A stretch of DNA of 64,000 bases from Antennarius striatus. Lineage: Eukaryota; Chordata; Actinopteri; Lophiiformes; Antennariidae. Position 1 is the first letter of the stretch. Each line of letters starts with the position of its first letter. Below, piece after piece: positions 15,768 through 28,200 of this stretch. Position numbers and translations under genes: made by a program. The stretch lies in the NCBI RefSeq assembly GCF_040054535.1, contig NC_090784.1:12955001-13019000 (forward strand), written 5' to 3'. Under the pieces are notes generated by a model, which saw nothing but the letters and a program-made list of their open reading frames with translations, had not been told where the DNA came from and did not search any database.

Positions 15768-17405
15768 TACACCCAGAGATGTGCACCGAGAGACGTAGAG
15801 AGAGACCGAGAATCCTATTGGAGGAAGATAGTGAGGTAGATACTGTAGGCAGGTAGATGGATGGAGATAATCTCTCTTGGTCCCTTGGGGGCTGATTAAC
15901 TCTAAACTCCTTCTAATTCCTTAAGCCCGCTCTCAGTACCCAGGAAACATGCTTTCTTTTTGTCTCAGTATTCCTATTGGCCAGAGTTATATTGGCATCT
16001 CATGTTGTTGAGGACGGTTGTGAATTTACTCTAAAATAATTTTCTCTCCTCTGTAAATGTACTTGCATCGAGTAGCATATGTATTTTTATCTCTGCACAA
16101 ACGTCTGATGTGCGTGATGCGTGCAGTACTTTGGACACAGAAATAGATAAGAGCTCATCTGTAAAGGCTACATAAGGAGTCCTTCCATTCTCAGCAAACA
16201 TACGTACCTATTTAAATGATGTAACTCTTCCCCATCCAACCCCCTTATCTGATTTCATCACAAAGAACAACATGATCTCTGACAAATAGTACGAAAGCAT
16301 TGCTATCTGGACAAATTCATAAAAGTGTCTTTGAAAGTAAAGATTGTGATTGATACTGAATTTGAGTGAGTTGTGTTGCCTTAATTTCTAAGTTTAGTAT
16401 CAAATCAAACTCAACCCCTAAGAACCGTCATCCATTTATCCTTAAAAGAAATTGTGGATCATGTGGGTTATAACAAAAGCCAAGTGGACCACATAGAAAA
16501 AGGACATTCAATGTACGTTTCACACTGGCGTCACCGTGGGTTCTCTAAGGTTAATATTGAAGTCATACTTTTAACTTTACGTTGATAGAACGATTGTCCC
16601 TTAAAATAACTGCTTCAAAATAATTTTGATCATACACGGAGAGAATTTTTTGTCTTAAAGGGGCGGGGCAGGACAATATTGAAATCATCATGCCATCATG
16701 ACGTTAAGGTAAACTTTAGCTAGCCATTTTGTGTCTGAACGGTCTCTGACTGCGAGCTGCATGGTCATCAGAGCTGATATGTGAATGGACACTGCATTTA
16801 GCAGCAATTAAGTGTTTAGAGAATTATTTATTTATTTATTTTTCATTTATTTCATTGCTGGTCACTCGATCTCCTGAAGTCAGTACGATGTAATATTTCC
16901 TTTAAATTTCAAATTGTGTTCTTGTTGGAATATTAAATTAAAAGTAAGAGTTGCAGAAACTCTAAATTCTTATTTAATTCCTTCCACGGTGTTTGCACCA
17001 TGGCCAGTAGCTCTTATAGTGAGCCAGCCCTGGCTCGAGGGTGGCCTACTTCATCCATAATTTATCTCATTACAGACACTAATTAGGTAGAATAGAGGAT
17101 AGTTGATTTTTTTTATGTATAGCAGTATTTCATCCTATTACTTGTACTTCTCTAAAATAAATAGCCTTTACATCAGAGGAGATGGATGCTGTGTTCAATG
17201 ACACTGTGGTGCCGCTATCTCCATCACTCAGGACTCAGGTTGGCTCTGCTCAGCTGGCGAACGGCAAAGATTTTAGATCAGTGGTGCAAAATGGAGGCGG
17301 CAGCAGACACAAGCTCAGCTGGTCCATTAGATGCTTGTCTGTTCCCTGACAACCACGATTGAGATGACAGAGCATTAAAAGACCCAAAGGAGCTGATGGG
17401 CACCA

Positions 17406-17406
<1 letters not shown>

Positions 17407-17448
<42 letters not shown>
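17407..17448 (+). repeat. (TG)n microsatellite
   Basis: About 21 uninterrupted TG units followed by 'gtgacccaggg'. Confidence 0.97.
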
Positions 17449-17449
<1 letters not shown>

Positions 17450-18461
17450 TGACCCAGGGAATAGGCCTATGGGGGTCTTGTGGGGGGGAGGGTAGCGAGG
17501 ATTAGTCATAGCACATAGCAGCATAGTTATTGGTCACTAGACACAAACAATGGGAGGGCTGACGAGGATTTGGTCTCTGAGCGTACCCCCCTCCCCGTCC
17601 TGCTGTCCTGCAGTGCCAGTGGGATGTCCACAATATAGAGGACCAGGCCGCACCCTTTGGGGGCCGTTCCGTACATCTGGAAGACTGGCCTGTGTCCCTG
17701 TCTGCATGTCGAGCATCTCCCCTCCCCCACACCAAACAGGGCATGGTGGGACTTGAACTACATATGGAAGAGACAAGCAGGGACTCATTAGTCACCAATT
17801 TAGACAGGGCTTCCTCCAGACATGATGCAAATATGTCTCAAAATTAAAAGCAATGTGAGCAACTCCAATTGTGGTTGTGTAATACCTGTGTGTGTTTTAG
17901 TCAGTGGTGTGTTGCAGTCAGCTGGTTAGAGGTTTCTAAATATAACAAATCTGTCCTCTTGCTGCCACACCAGCAGATCAAAAGATCTGTCTTTTTTTTT
18001 CGTTATTCTGGATCCCAAATAAGCAATTGAAGCACATTTGGACTATATAGAGAGAAAAGCAGAGGGAATACACAAGAGTGGAAGAGTTCTTTGCTGCTGA
18101 ATTTAAATGGGGATCACTGATTAATGTGTAATATAATTTGAGTGGACTTAGTATGATTAACATTATGAAGTCAGTTTTATCTCCTCACTCTTCCTCGACT
18201 TGTGAGCTGATTTCAGAGGGAGTAATGTGCGTTTAACTTCCATTGAAAGCGGACAGCTGGGGTGAACGAGAAGTTGCGTTTGTGAACTGAGATGAGGAAA
18301 TTTAATGCAGACTTGTGAACCCGCCTTGGGAAAGTAGATAACATTAATAACATTTGAATGTTGTGTAACATGTAGACTAGCTTGCTTGTGGCCAAACTTG
18401 CAACTGCAAATGCTGATGTGGGCGGGATGAAAAATGCAAGTGCATTTGTCACAAAAATAAC

Positions 18462-18466
<5 letters not shown>

Positions 18467-18533
<67 letters not shown>
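18467..18533 (+). repeat. (TG)n microsatellite
   Basis: About 33 uninterrupted units. A (CA)n array lies 420 bases downstream, so the two could pair as an imperfect inverted repeat. Confidence 0.97.
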
Positions 18534-18534
<1 letters not shown>

Positions 18535-18950
18535 TGCGCGTTCCAAGTCAGTAATTTTGCATTGTTCGAACACCAAAGAGCGTATGGTAATGATGTAACT
18601 AAATCACAAAAGTTAACATTTTGACTGAGATAATTTATAACTGGAGGACATGAACAACATGCAGCAGAACCTCTTTGCCAGCAACTAGCGGATGATATTT
18701 TGCATACCTGCCTGTGGTATTACCTATACATAGACTTAGTTTACTCTTTACAATTTTAATTCATACATTTGTAACTTGTGCTAAAATATTTCTGAATGAG
18801 ACAACAGTGCAATTTTTTGTTTTTGTTCATCTGAGTACAGCAAAAACAATTATTTATCATATTTAGAAATGCTAATTTCTAAAAGAAGTCCTGGTTATTA
18901 GTTTGGGTTAGATTTATTCACACTGACCAAATACATATCAAAAGTCGATA

Positions 18951-19076
<126 letters not shown>

Positions 19077-20103
19077 GTACTGTATGTGCATATACTGTAT
19101 ATATATGTGCATATATGCTGTATATTGTTTAGTGATCTGTAGGTGATTGGCTTGCGTGAGATTGGCTTGCGTGAAGAGCTGGGCATGTTTGGCAAAGATG
19201 GTGCAGCTGGGGCTAATACGCAGCTCTGGAACAGAATGCCTCCTTTGTGACAGTGAGATTTAATGACTGATCGGCCATATTGTGTGCTCACCCACAAAAC
19301 TCAGACACACTCTTCAACAAGGAAGGCTATTGTCAAATGAAGTGGTGTTTGTATATTGTGTATTCCAATTGAATATAATCTCTGGGTGGTGGTCGAAAAT
19401 AATTCCTAATGTCCGTCAGGGTGGGCAACTAAAAATAACTGAAAGTGGTACTTCAGATGACATTTTTTTCGGTAAATTTATTTAAAGTAAATTGCTCTTA
19501 ATTAATGCATCTATTTGAATGATCAAATAGTAAATGAGAGTCATGCAGCATGCATTTAAATTACCTAATTTGCATGATAAAATGTTTTTCATTCAGTCTC
19601 AGGTGTGTATTAATGAAAATGATGAAAGGGTGTTAACTCATTATGTTGTTAGAATTTAAAATGTAACTTCAGAGCTCAAGATCTTCCATTTGTTTGGGGT
19701 TTTTTCTCTTCAAAATTCAGAATAATGAAAGATATTCACAAAGTCATTAACATAAAACGGAGAGGAAAAGAAGGGAAGTGAAATTAAGTTCTTTGCTTGG
19801 AAATTGTCATTTTCTGAGTTACAACTACTTTACTTTCTTATTTCTTTATTTTTCAATTACTATAACTAACCAAGATAACTATTGACTAACAACACAACTA
19901 CCACCCAACATTAGTATGCTTTTCCTATTTTGACAGTATGTCCATATTAACGGGAAACTTGTTCACTTAAAAATTGTGGCTTTTCTCCTTTTCATTTTTC
20001 TCCATGTTCTTCAAACTATTACTTTCTTATTATTAATGTTTATACAAACTCTTAAGGATTGTTTAGTCTTTTAACCAGATGTCAGCTCATATTGTGAATT
20101 AAC

Positions 20104-20395
20104 CATCAATCAACCTTTATTTGTATAGCGCTTTATCACATCAGCAGGTATTTCAAAGCCCTTTAACAGACAGAGAAACCTACAGATTCCAAATTCTAAG
20201 ACTCCAGTACACTAACTTGGGATTTATCAGCTCTGGCAACTTCACAAAAGTTTGATTGTAATAGACTATCTTTTATATTAAAGTCTTTCACTCCATCTTC
20301 AACACAAGATGAAGTGGGCTCATATTTACAGGCATATGTGCAAATAATACTGCCACTAATAGCTGCTGATCCACTGTAAGGCTTAAACACTCCAT
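20104..20395. repeat. Teleost dispersed repeat of the 'TTTATTTGTATAGCGC' type
   Basis: Begins 'catcaatcaacctttatttgtatagcgcttta' and continues 'atttcaaagccctttaacagac', a phrase pair found throughout fish genomes at one end of a short non-autonomous repeat. The far boundary is uncertain. Confidence 0.6.
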
Positions 20396-20958
20396 GCTAG
20401 TGAGCTGCAACAATTCTCTAGGGTAAAATTAAAAATTGAAATGTCACTGCTGTTTTTTAAAATGCACTATCTTGCAGCTTGAAGTTGTTATATGTCTAGC
20501 GATGCATTTTTTATGTTTCAATTGTTCTTTCAGTACATGGTACTGTGTTGTGTAGTCAGTATTCGTCTCCCTTAGATTATTACATAGTTTTACACTGTTT
20601 CATATATACTTGGTATAGAAATTGCTTGCTCAATTTGCTCAACTTCAAGTAGAATGGGTGGTAAGCTAACAGTGCATATTTGTGCTGTGTAAAGTTTTTA
20701 ATCATAAAATGTGTTTTAAATTAATTTGAAGTAGCAATGATGCGGCTGTCAACTAAAAATTGATTCTTTTTTTGTAAATGTGACTTATGATGCATTGTCA
20801 TTGCCAGTGTTAAAACAACATTTAGAAGTAAATCAAATTGTAGTGTTGAATCACCATAGTTGTGTTCTCACAACAGCAGGTAATCTCAATACATGTCGAG
20901 CGTATTGTGACCTTTGTCTATCTCTGACTCTCTTCTGTTGTCCTTTCTAGTGGCTACC

Positions 20959-22248
20959 ATGACAACAGAAGCCAGTGCAGTGAGTGAGGCGGACACTAAA
21001 GGCAAGCAGAAGGCCATCAGTACTCAGACTGAACCTGAAGAGAACCTGCAAAAGCCAGAAGCAGCAGCATCTAAATCTGAACAGGAGCAGTTGAGCAAAA
21101 AGGTCCAGGAGCAGGCCTCTGATCCTGGGCCTGCTGATGCAGCTACCTCCCCCGGGGAGGACCAGCTGAAGCCCCGTACACGGACGTCAGCTGGCAAAGG
21201 CCTGTCTCGCCTCTTCTCCTCTTTCCTCAAGCGCCGCTCGCAGTGCTCTGAAGGAGAGGGGTTTGAGGCAGAGAAAGCCAGAGAGGAAAAGGCTGACAAA
21301 GAAGCAAAGGCTGACAGAGAAGAGGAGAAGGAGAAAGAAGTGAAGAGTCAAGAGAAGGAGACTAAAGTGGAGGAAGAAACTTCTGAGGTAAAAGAAGTCA
21401 GAAAAAAGGAAGAGAAAGAGGTAAAAGAAGTTGAAAATAAAGAAGAAAAGGTACAACCGAAAGAAGCAGAGAAAGTCGAAAAGAAAGGAAGTAAAAAGAA
21501 AAAGAAAGAAACCAAGAAGAAAGTTGAGAAAAAGGATGAGGAAAAAGTGAAACAGGACGAGGATAAAAAGAAAGACAAAGAAGTACAAAAGAAAGAGGAG
21601 CAAAAGGAAGATGAAAAAACGCAGTATGTAGAAAAGGGTGAGGAACAACTGGAAACAAAAGAAGAAGCAAAGAAGGAGACTGCTGAGGTTAAAGACAAGG
21701 GAGCAGCAGCTGAAAAGAAAGAAACTAAAGAGGAGGCAAACATTGACAAGAAGGTTGCGAAGAGAAAAGAAAAGGAGGACAAGGTAAAGAAGAAGGAAGA
21801 AGAAAAAGCAAAGAGAAAGGCAGAGGAAGAAGGAAAAATAAAGAAGAAAGAAGAAGAGAAAGCAAAGAAGAGAGAGGAGGAAAAAGCAAAGGAAGCAGAA
21901 AAATCAAAGAAGAAACAAGAGAAGGCCAAAAAGAAGGAAGAGGAAAAAGCAAAAGAAGAGAAGACAAATAAGAGAGATGAGGAGAAATTAGAGTCAAAAA
22001 AGAAGGAAGAAAGGGCAAATGAAGAGGTAAAGAAGGAAAAGGAGAAGGAAAAGGCAGAGGAAGAGGACAAGGAAAAGAAAGAAGACGAAAGAGGAAAGAA
22101 GAAGGGGAAAGCAAAGGAGAAGGTGGTTAAAGGGCAGAGTGAGGAGCAGGTGAAAGCACCGATAGCTGCTCCAGAACCAGAGCTGAAAACCGAGCCGGAC
22201 GTCGAACAGGCTCCCGACCAGCACTCAATCAGCAGCGGCGAGACGCAG
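20959..22248 (+). other. epb41: epb41 headpiece exon with expanded Lys/Glu tract
   Basis: One 430-codon exon. The start ATG follows 'ctttctag|tggctacc' and gives [10 protein letters not shown], like the mammalian long-form start MTTE. Residues about 84-93 are [10 protein letters not shown], which in mammals lies in the Ca2+-dependent calmodulin-binding headpiece segment. Residues about 118-400 are almost only K, E, A, D and Q, predicted as charged helix or disordered. The exon then returns to the conserved [12 protein letters not shown]...SSGETQ block. The charged stretch is far longer than the human headpiece. The 310-aa minus-strand open frame here is only the mirror of this tract. Confidence 0.9.
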
Positions 22249-25200
22249 GTCAGTGAGACACTGATGATAACTTCTGACAATTGTGACCATCACAATAAAG
22301 GAGACTTGCTAATCTTGATATAATGCAAAGTGTTAGAATTGTATCAGCTAGTTAGCTTAGCATAGCATAGAGACCATAAACCGGCTGAAGAGCTTTGCAA
22401 CTCCACTTACCTACCTATATGTATATTTAATATGTATATTTCATGTGTTACATACATGTATGTATTTATTTATCTGCGTATGTATGACCCCCCCCCCCTT
22501 GCTGCCGCCGTCGTACAAATTTCCCATCTGTGGTACTATTAAAGGCTTATCTTATCTTAAAATTCTTTGAACCATCTGACAGAGGCAGGATGACTATTTC
22601 CTCCCACTACATATTTCAGGGATGGATAAGACAGACATATACCTCAAGGAGAGAAATTGACGAAACATATCACAATGTAAAATGCTTCAGTAATTGTCAG
22701 TGTGTGAGAGGGTCAAAATTTAATTGCCATTGCACAAGCGTAAAGTACAGGAGAAAGTCTCCTGTGAATATTTTTATGCTGCAGATTGACGGAGTAGAGG
22801 AACACATGTTTTTCTCTGTCTAATTAATTTTTTATGAGTTGGACAGCTTGGTCAGCAAAAGTAACTCCTGCTTTCAGCTGAAAGCCTGATCTGAAACCAA
22901 AATGATCCGTGCTAGTGTGAACTACAGCTGGCATCAAAAGCTGCACATTTATTCTTAACTAAATTGTATTAATTGTGGTTCATTGGAAAAACAAAATTGT
23001 TTAATTCGTTCTGTTTTGATCTCTGTTTGACATGCCTTCTAATTTTCTTGACTATACCAGCCACCTCAAGAAGAACACAAAGAAGCAGCTAAAATAAAGG
23101 AGCCTGAAATAGTAGAAGTGAGTGAGGATACAGAGAAAAAAGAGGAAGAACCTGCAGAACAGGAGACAGAAAGCAAAGGAGAGAAGAAAGCAAATGAGGA
23201 AGGGAAGAAGGGAAAACCTGTAAAGAAGACAGAGAAGAAGACAGAAGAGGCTAAAGGCTCCAAACATCAGAAAACCATGCAGTGTAAAGTCACCTTACTG
23301 GACAACACTCTGTTTGAGTGTGAGCTGGATGTAAGTTATATCCCACATTGTGAAATTTAATTTTAGCTTATAGTAATTATATGACTAAGGACTGATTAAA
23401 TCTCTTTCCCATTTTTCTGGCTTCATCTCTGTTGTGTAGAAACATGCTAAAGGCCAAGAACTTTTGACAAAGGTGTGTGATCATGTCAACCTGCTGGAGA
23501 AAGATTACTTTGGCCTCACTCATTCAGAAACTCCAACAAACAAGGTACTCTGACTTCATTTCCTCCACTTTTTCTGTCCCAGTGATTTTAGGTTCTTTAT
23601 GCAAGAAAAACAAGATATACAGCCCTGACACACTGAACGCTCTGTGGTGGTTTGAGAGCAGCTGGTTATATATTTGCACCTTTTTCCTCAGTCATGGTTG
23701 GAAGCCACCAAGGAGATCCGGAAACAAGTTTCTGGTGCTGTGTATGAGTTTACATTTTGCATCAAGTTTTACCCTCCTGATCCAGCACAGCTTACTGAAG
23801 ACCTCACCAGGTGACTGAAAATGTCTATTTCTTAGAAATATGACATGTTCATTCATGATCCCAAAGCCATCCCTGGCCTTTTCTTCAGCTGTCAGTGTTG
23901 ATTATTGGCTGTGTGGCTTTGCTGTTATGTCTTCTGTAGGTACTTCTTGTGTCTGCAGTTGAGGAGAGACATCATGCGTGGTGTTCTTCCTTGCTCGTTT
24001 GTCACACTGTCCCTGCTGGGATCCTACACTGCCCAGTCTGAACTAGGAGAGTATGATCCAGAGCTCCATGGAACAGACTATGTTAAAGATCTGAGTCTGG
24101 CCCCTGGGCAGAGCAGAGAGCTAGAGGAAAAGGTGATGGAGCTACACCGTACATACAGGTAATCAATGGAGATGGGTATATTACAGCGACGTGGTGATAG
24201 CAACTTTTAGTTAATGCAAGACTTTCATCAAGTGTGAGTCATCAGTTAGTCAATGTAATAAAGTGATAGATGATTTGAGAAATTTTTACAGTGAAACAAA
24301 ACTCTGAAACGACCTGTTTTATCTGTTTGTTGAGGTCAATGAGTCCGGCCCAAGCAGACATGTTGTTTCTGGAGAACGCCAAAAAGCTCGCCATGTATGG
24401 AGTCGACCTGCACAAAGCCAAGGTTGGTTTCAGATTACGTTTGAGATCACTGTTGCGTGGTTTAACAGAGGTGTAAGTTTTTCTTGGAAATTCTAGAATT
24501 CCAAAATTCATAGTCCAAATATGTACTAATATCCTTTCAATTTGAAATTGTTTATCACTGTTTGTCAATGTCATGCTTGTATAACAACAATAGAATTCAA
24601 AATGTAATTATGAAATTGATGTCAGCTCCCCTTTAAAAAAAAAGTAGAGATTAATAGCATTTCATACTCCGTGACCTAAAAATCCACATCTTCATAGTAT
24701 TAAAAAATCTGCCACCCAGTGGCAGCGAGTTGTAAGTACAGGGGTAGGTTGCACTGATTCAGTTTTAAAATTGTTATAAAATAATAAAATAATACTGTTT
24801 GTGCATGCAGGATCTTGATGGTATCGACATCACCCTAGGGGTTTGTTCCAGTGGTCTAATGGTTTACAAGGACAAGCTGAGGATCAATCGTTTCCCCTGG
24901 CCCAAAGTGCTGAAGATCTCCTACAAACGTAGCAGCTTCTTCATCAAAATTAGGGCATCAGAGGTAAATGTGCATTTTCATTATCCACATTTTGTTTATA
25001 TAATTGAATTCAATTTGTTTATGTGTATTATATCCTATCTCACAGCACCTGTCTGTTGCTTTAGTTTTAAATACTAACTTTTTACTCAGACTTAGACAAG
25101 TGTTTGGCATTTTGAGATTTGAGATTATTTTTATTTTTCAAAACGGTCTGTTTTCTGTTTTATATTATACACGACGACAGTGTACATTGTTTTTAGGTAT

Positions 25201-28200
25201 TTGTCCCAAGGCGTAGGTTTTTGATGAGGAATTTGCTAGACATAACCCCACTAGCCCGTCTGCATTTTAACAATATGGCTGTGACACACTCAGAAAATAC
25301 TTTTATTTATCTACTTCACTGTAATGTTCACATGATGCAGCTTCCTCTCTTGTTCATTCTCCTGCTGTTTGTCTCTTTGTGTCTGTTGTGTTAAGATAGA
25401 GAATAATTTTTTAATAACTTTTTCACAAACAGTAAACCAAAAAATCAGAAGTGAAATGGCATCATTAGTTTTCAGTAATGACGATTATTTTAACAACATA
25501 GAAATATATGATGGAATCCCCTGTAATTTAGTGTCTTCTAGTACTGACAGGATGCTAATTCATTCTATCTGGAATGTATATTTAATGTCATGTCTCCATA
25601 AAATCACCAACTCTTTATTTCTCTCTTCATCTACAGCAAGAGCAGTATGAGAGCACGATTGGCTTCAAACTGCCCCATTACAAAGCCTCCAAGAAGCTGT
25701 GGAAAGTTTGTGTTGAACACCACACGTTTTTCAGGTACGACCAGTCACTGTCACGTCTTTTCCTTAAGGACTTTTCCCGACAGGTCAGCACAGGTCACTC
25801 TCAGAAAATCTACAAACCTGTGGTTGTGACATTAGAATTAAACCCCAAAGCTTTTATCCGCATCAAAATATAATCTTCAATGTTGTTGCTGATCTCGTTG
25901 CAAAACACTGATAATTTTATGGAATTTTAAGTCTTTGTAATGACCTGTGATCTGTCTTGTGTTTGTACACCTGGTATGGGTTAGGTCCCCTTGACGATTT
26001 AAATGGCATGGAGTTGGATAGATGAAAATGAAATTATTGTGTCTGTCCTTCAGAGTGCCGTCTGTGGAACCTCCATCATCACGTCGCTTCCTGGTGTTGG
26101 GCTCAAAGTTCCGGTACAGCGGACGCACACAGGCCCAGACCCGCCAGGCCAGCTCCATGATTGACCGCCCAGCTCCTCGCTTTACCCGCTCTGCTAGCAA
26201 GAGACTGTCTCGTAACCTAGACGGAGGTATGCGCAATTGTGTGAACCCATGTGGGAAACTTTGCAGCACGCATTCACGTTCGATTCCCTATTATCTTCCT
26301 TATTTCGCTCGTTTAGCTGGAGATGACACTCTCCAGTACCTGCAACGACTCGCAGCATCAACCAGATCTGGGGTTGATGATTGGTCTCTAATGCTGATGT
26401 CTGACAAACACCAGCCTCCTCCTGAATTCCCAGGTACTGGGAGTTGTGTGGAACTGCAATAGTGCTCTTTGCCTTGTATTTGCAACGTGTGTTTTACTCT
26501 CGCTTGCAGGCAGCATTATCAAACCATTTAACTTCCTCTTCTGCTCTGGATCATTTGCCTTTAAGCCATTGAAAGGATTGCTTGTCAACTATGCCTCAGA
26601 TGGTTGACTTGCTTGACATGTTCTTTCCCTGGCACAATCCCAGGGTACCATTTGTCGCTGCCTATGAGGAGGAAGTTGTATCCTCTCATGCTTAACTGTC
26701 TAGGGCTGCTTTTGAGCATTTCTTAAAAGATTATGAGTCACTCTTTGGTTTCTGTTGCACCCCGGCTCTCATTTGCTTTTCGCTTCAGCATCTTGACTGA
26801 CTTGCATCACTGCTATAGTGACTTATTCAAACTGGATAAATCTGGAACACTGAAAAGGTAAGTATTTTACCCTTTTCGTCTGTTCTTCTTGTCGATGCAT
26901 CGTTGAGCTTCATACTAACTTCAGCTTACTGGACTTAAATAGTCTGGTGCAAATGCTTGACCTTAAATGTTTTTAAAATCTTGCTTGGAGCACTATGAAG
27001 TATTCAAAGTGGCCGTCATCTCTGCAGCAGAACTATTATCTCTCAACAGTCAGAGAGGAGTCTGAGCAGACTTTTGTTCATTCATGGGAGGAGGGGCAGT
27101 CTGTTCAAATGGTAAGAAAAACCTGGCAGGATACTGTGACTGGGCAAACTGCCCCTCAACCCATCACCCAGACAGCCAACCAGACGTGGAAGAAACTGGC
27201 ATCAGATGAGCAGCAGGAGAGGAAAGAAGATGAGTGGTCGTCTTTGCTCCACCGTCACCACCCTTTTCCTTTTGTCTCTCCGTTTGATTTTGTGAAACAG
27301 CCAGGTATTTGCAGTCATAACGCTCCTCATTGGTTATCTGTCAGTTGTTAGACAAAATGGTAACCCAGAGTCTTAAAATCTTTTTTTGGCTTTGATTTAA
27401 AAGAAACTCCATCTAATCCTTAATTGAATAAAGCATGCTTTTCATGAATGATATCTTTACATGCACATACACATATATTTTTCTATAAAACCAGCTGGTT
27501 GTTTTCAAGGATTTGCAATTCGACATTTGTTTTTCTGCTGGTCTGGCATAAAAATTGATGACTGTTGTTTCTCTGATATTGCCAGCTATAGTGAGCTTGG
27601 CAAAAGTGACTTCTTTGGACAGACTATTGCAACAAGCACTGACACAGCAAGATGATTGGTACCTTTACTTCAATCGAGAATTCAGCAGAACTCTGTTACA
27701 GCATGCTGACAAACCACGTGAGTTATTTTATGTTTGGAAATAAACCTGCCAAATGAAAAACGTTGCAAAAAGGCATTGACAGGCTGATTAGTGAATCAGT
27801 CTCATTGTTTTGCTTTCCACTTTACTCCCAGCTTCTCCCATAGCTCAGCTCCAGGAGGATGAAGTGAACATGTATATGACAGAGCAGGTACCAACCAGAC
27901 AAGAAACCATTGAAAGGCTGCAGGAAATGGTGACCTTGATAGACAAGATGACAGAGATGGAACTTTTGGAACAACAGCTGAAAGAAGTTAATGATTTAGA
28001 ACAAATGCTCCTAGAAGTGAATGATATGGCAGAGGAAGTAGTAGATGCAGTAGAAGATGAATTGGGCAAGGAGGAGGTGGATAGAATGAAAAAGGAAGAG
28101 CTAGCTAAAGATGTGGTTAAAACAGTGTTGGAGAGGTCAGTCAGAATAGTCGAGACAAACGAGGAGGAAGCAGATGAACTGGAAAATGAGATAAGACGAG

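Noticed and set aside
21348-22280. 310-codon minus-strand open frame rich in Ser/Phe
   Set aside because: Pure mirror of the Lys/Glu-coding tract; GAA/AAG codons read as TTC/CTT. No independent support.
26513-26606. Exon-like segment after 'cttgcag' between array units 1 and 2
   Set aside because: It is open in the array phase only to a TGA after 32 codons, lacks the W-x-x-L core and has no donor. Including it would end the protein before regions that are clearly conserved. At most an alternative end.
26790-26862. Donor-like 'gaaaag|gtaagt' with 'gcttcag' upstream
   Set aside because: In the required phase the segment meets TGA at once. No other acceptor gives an open frame.
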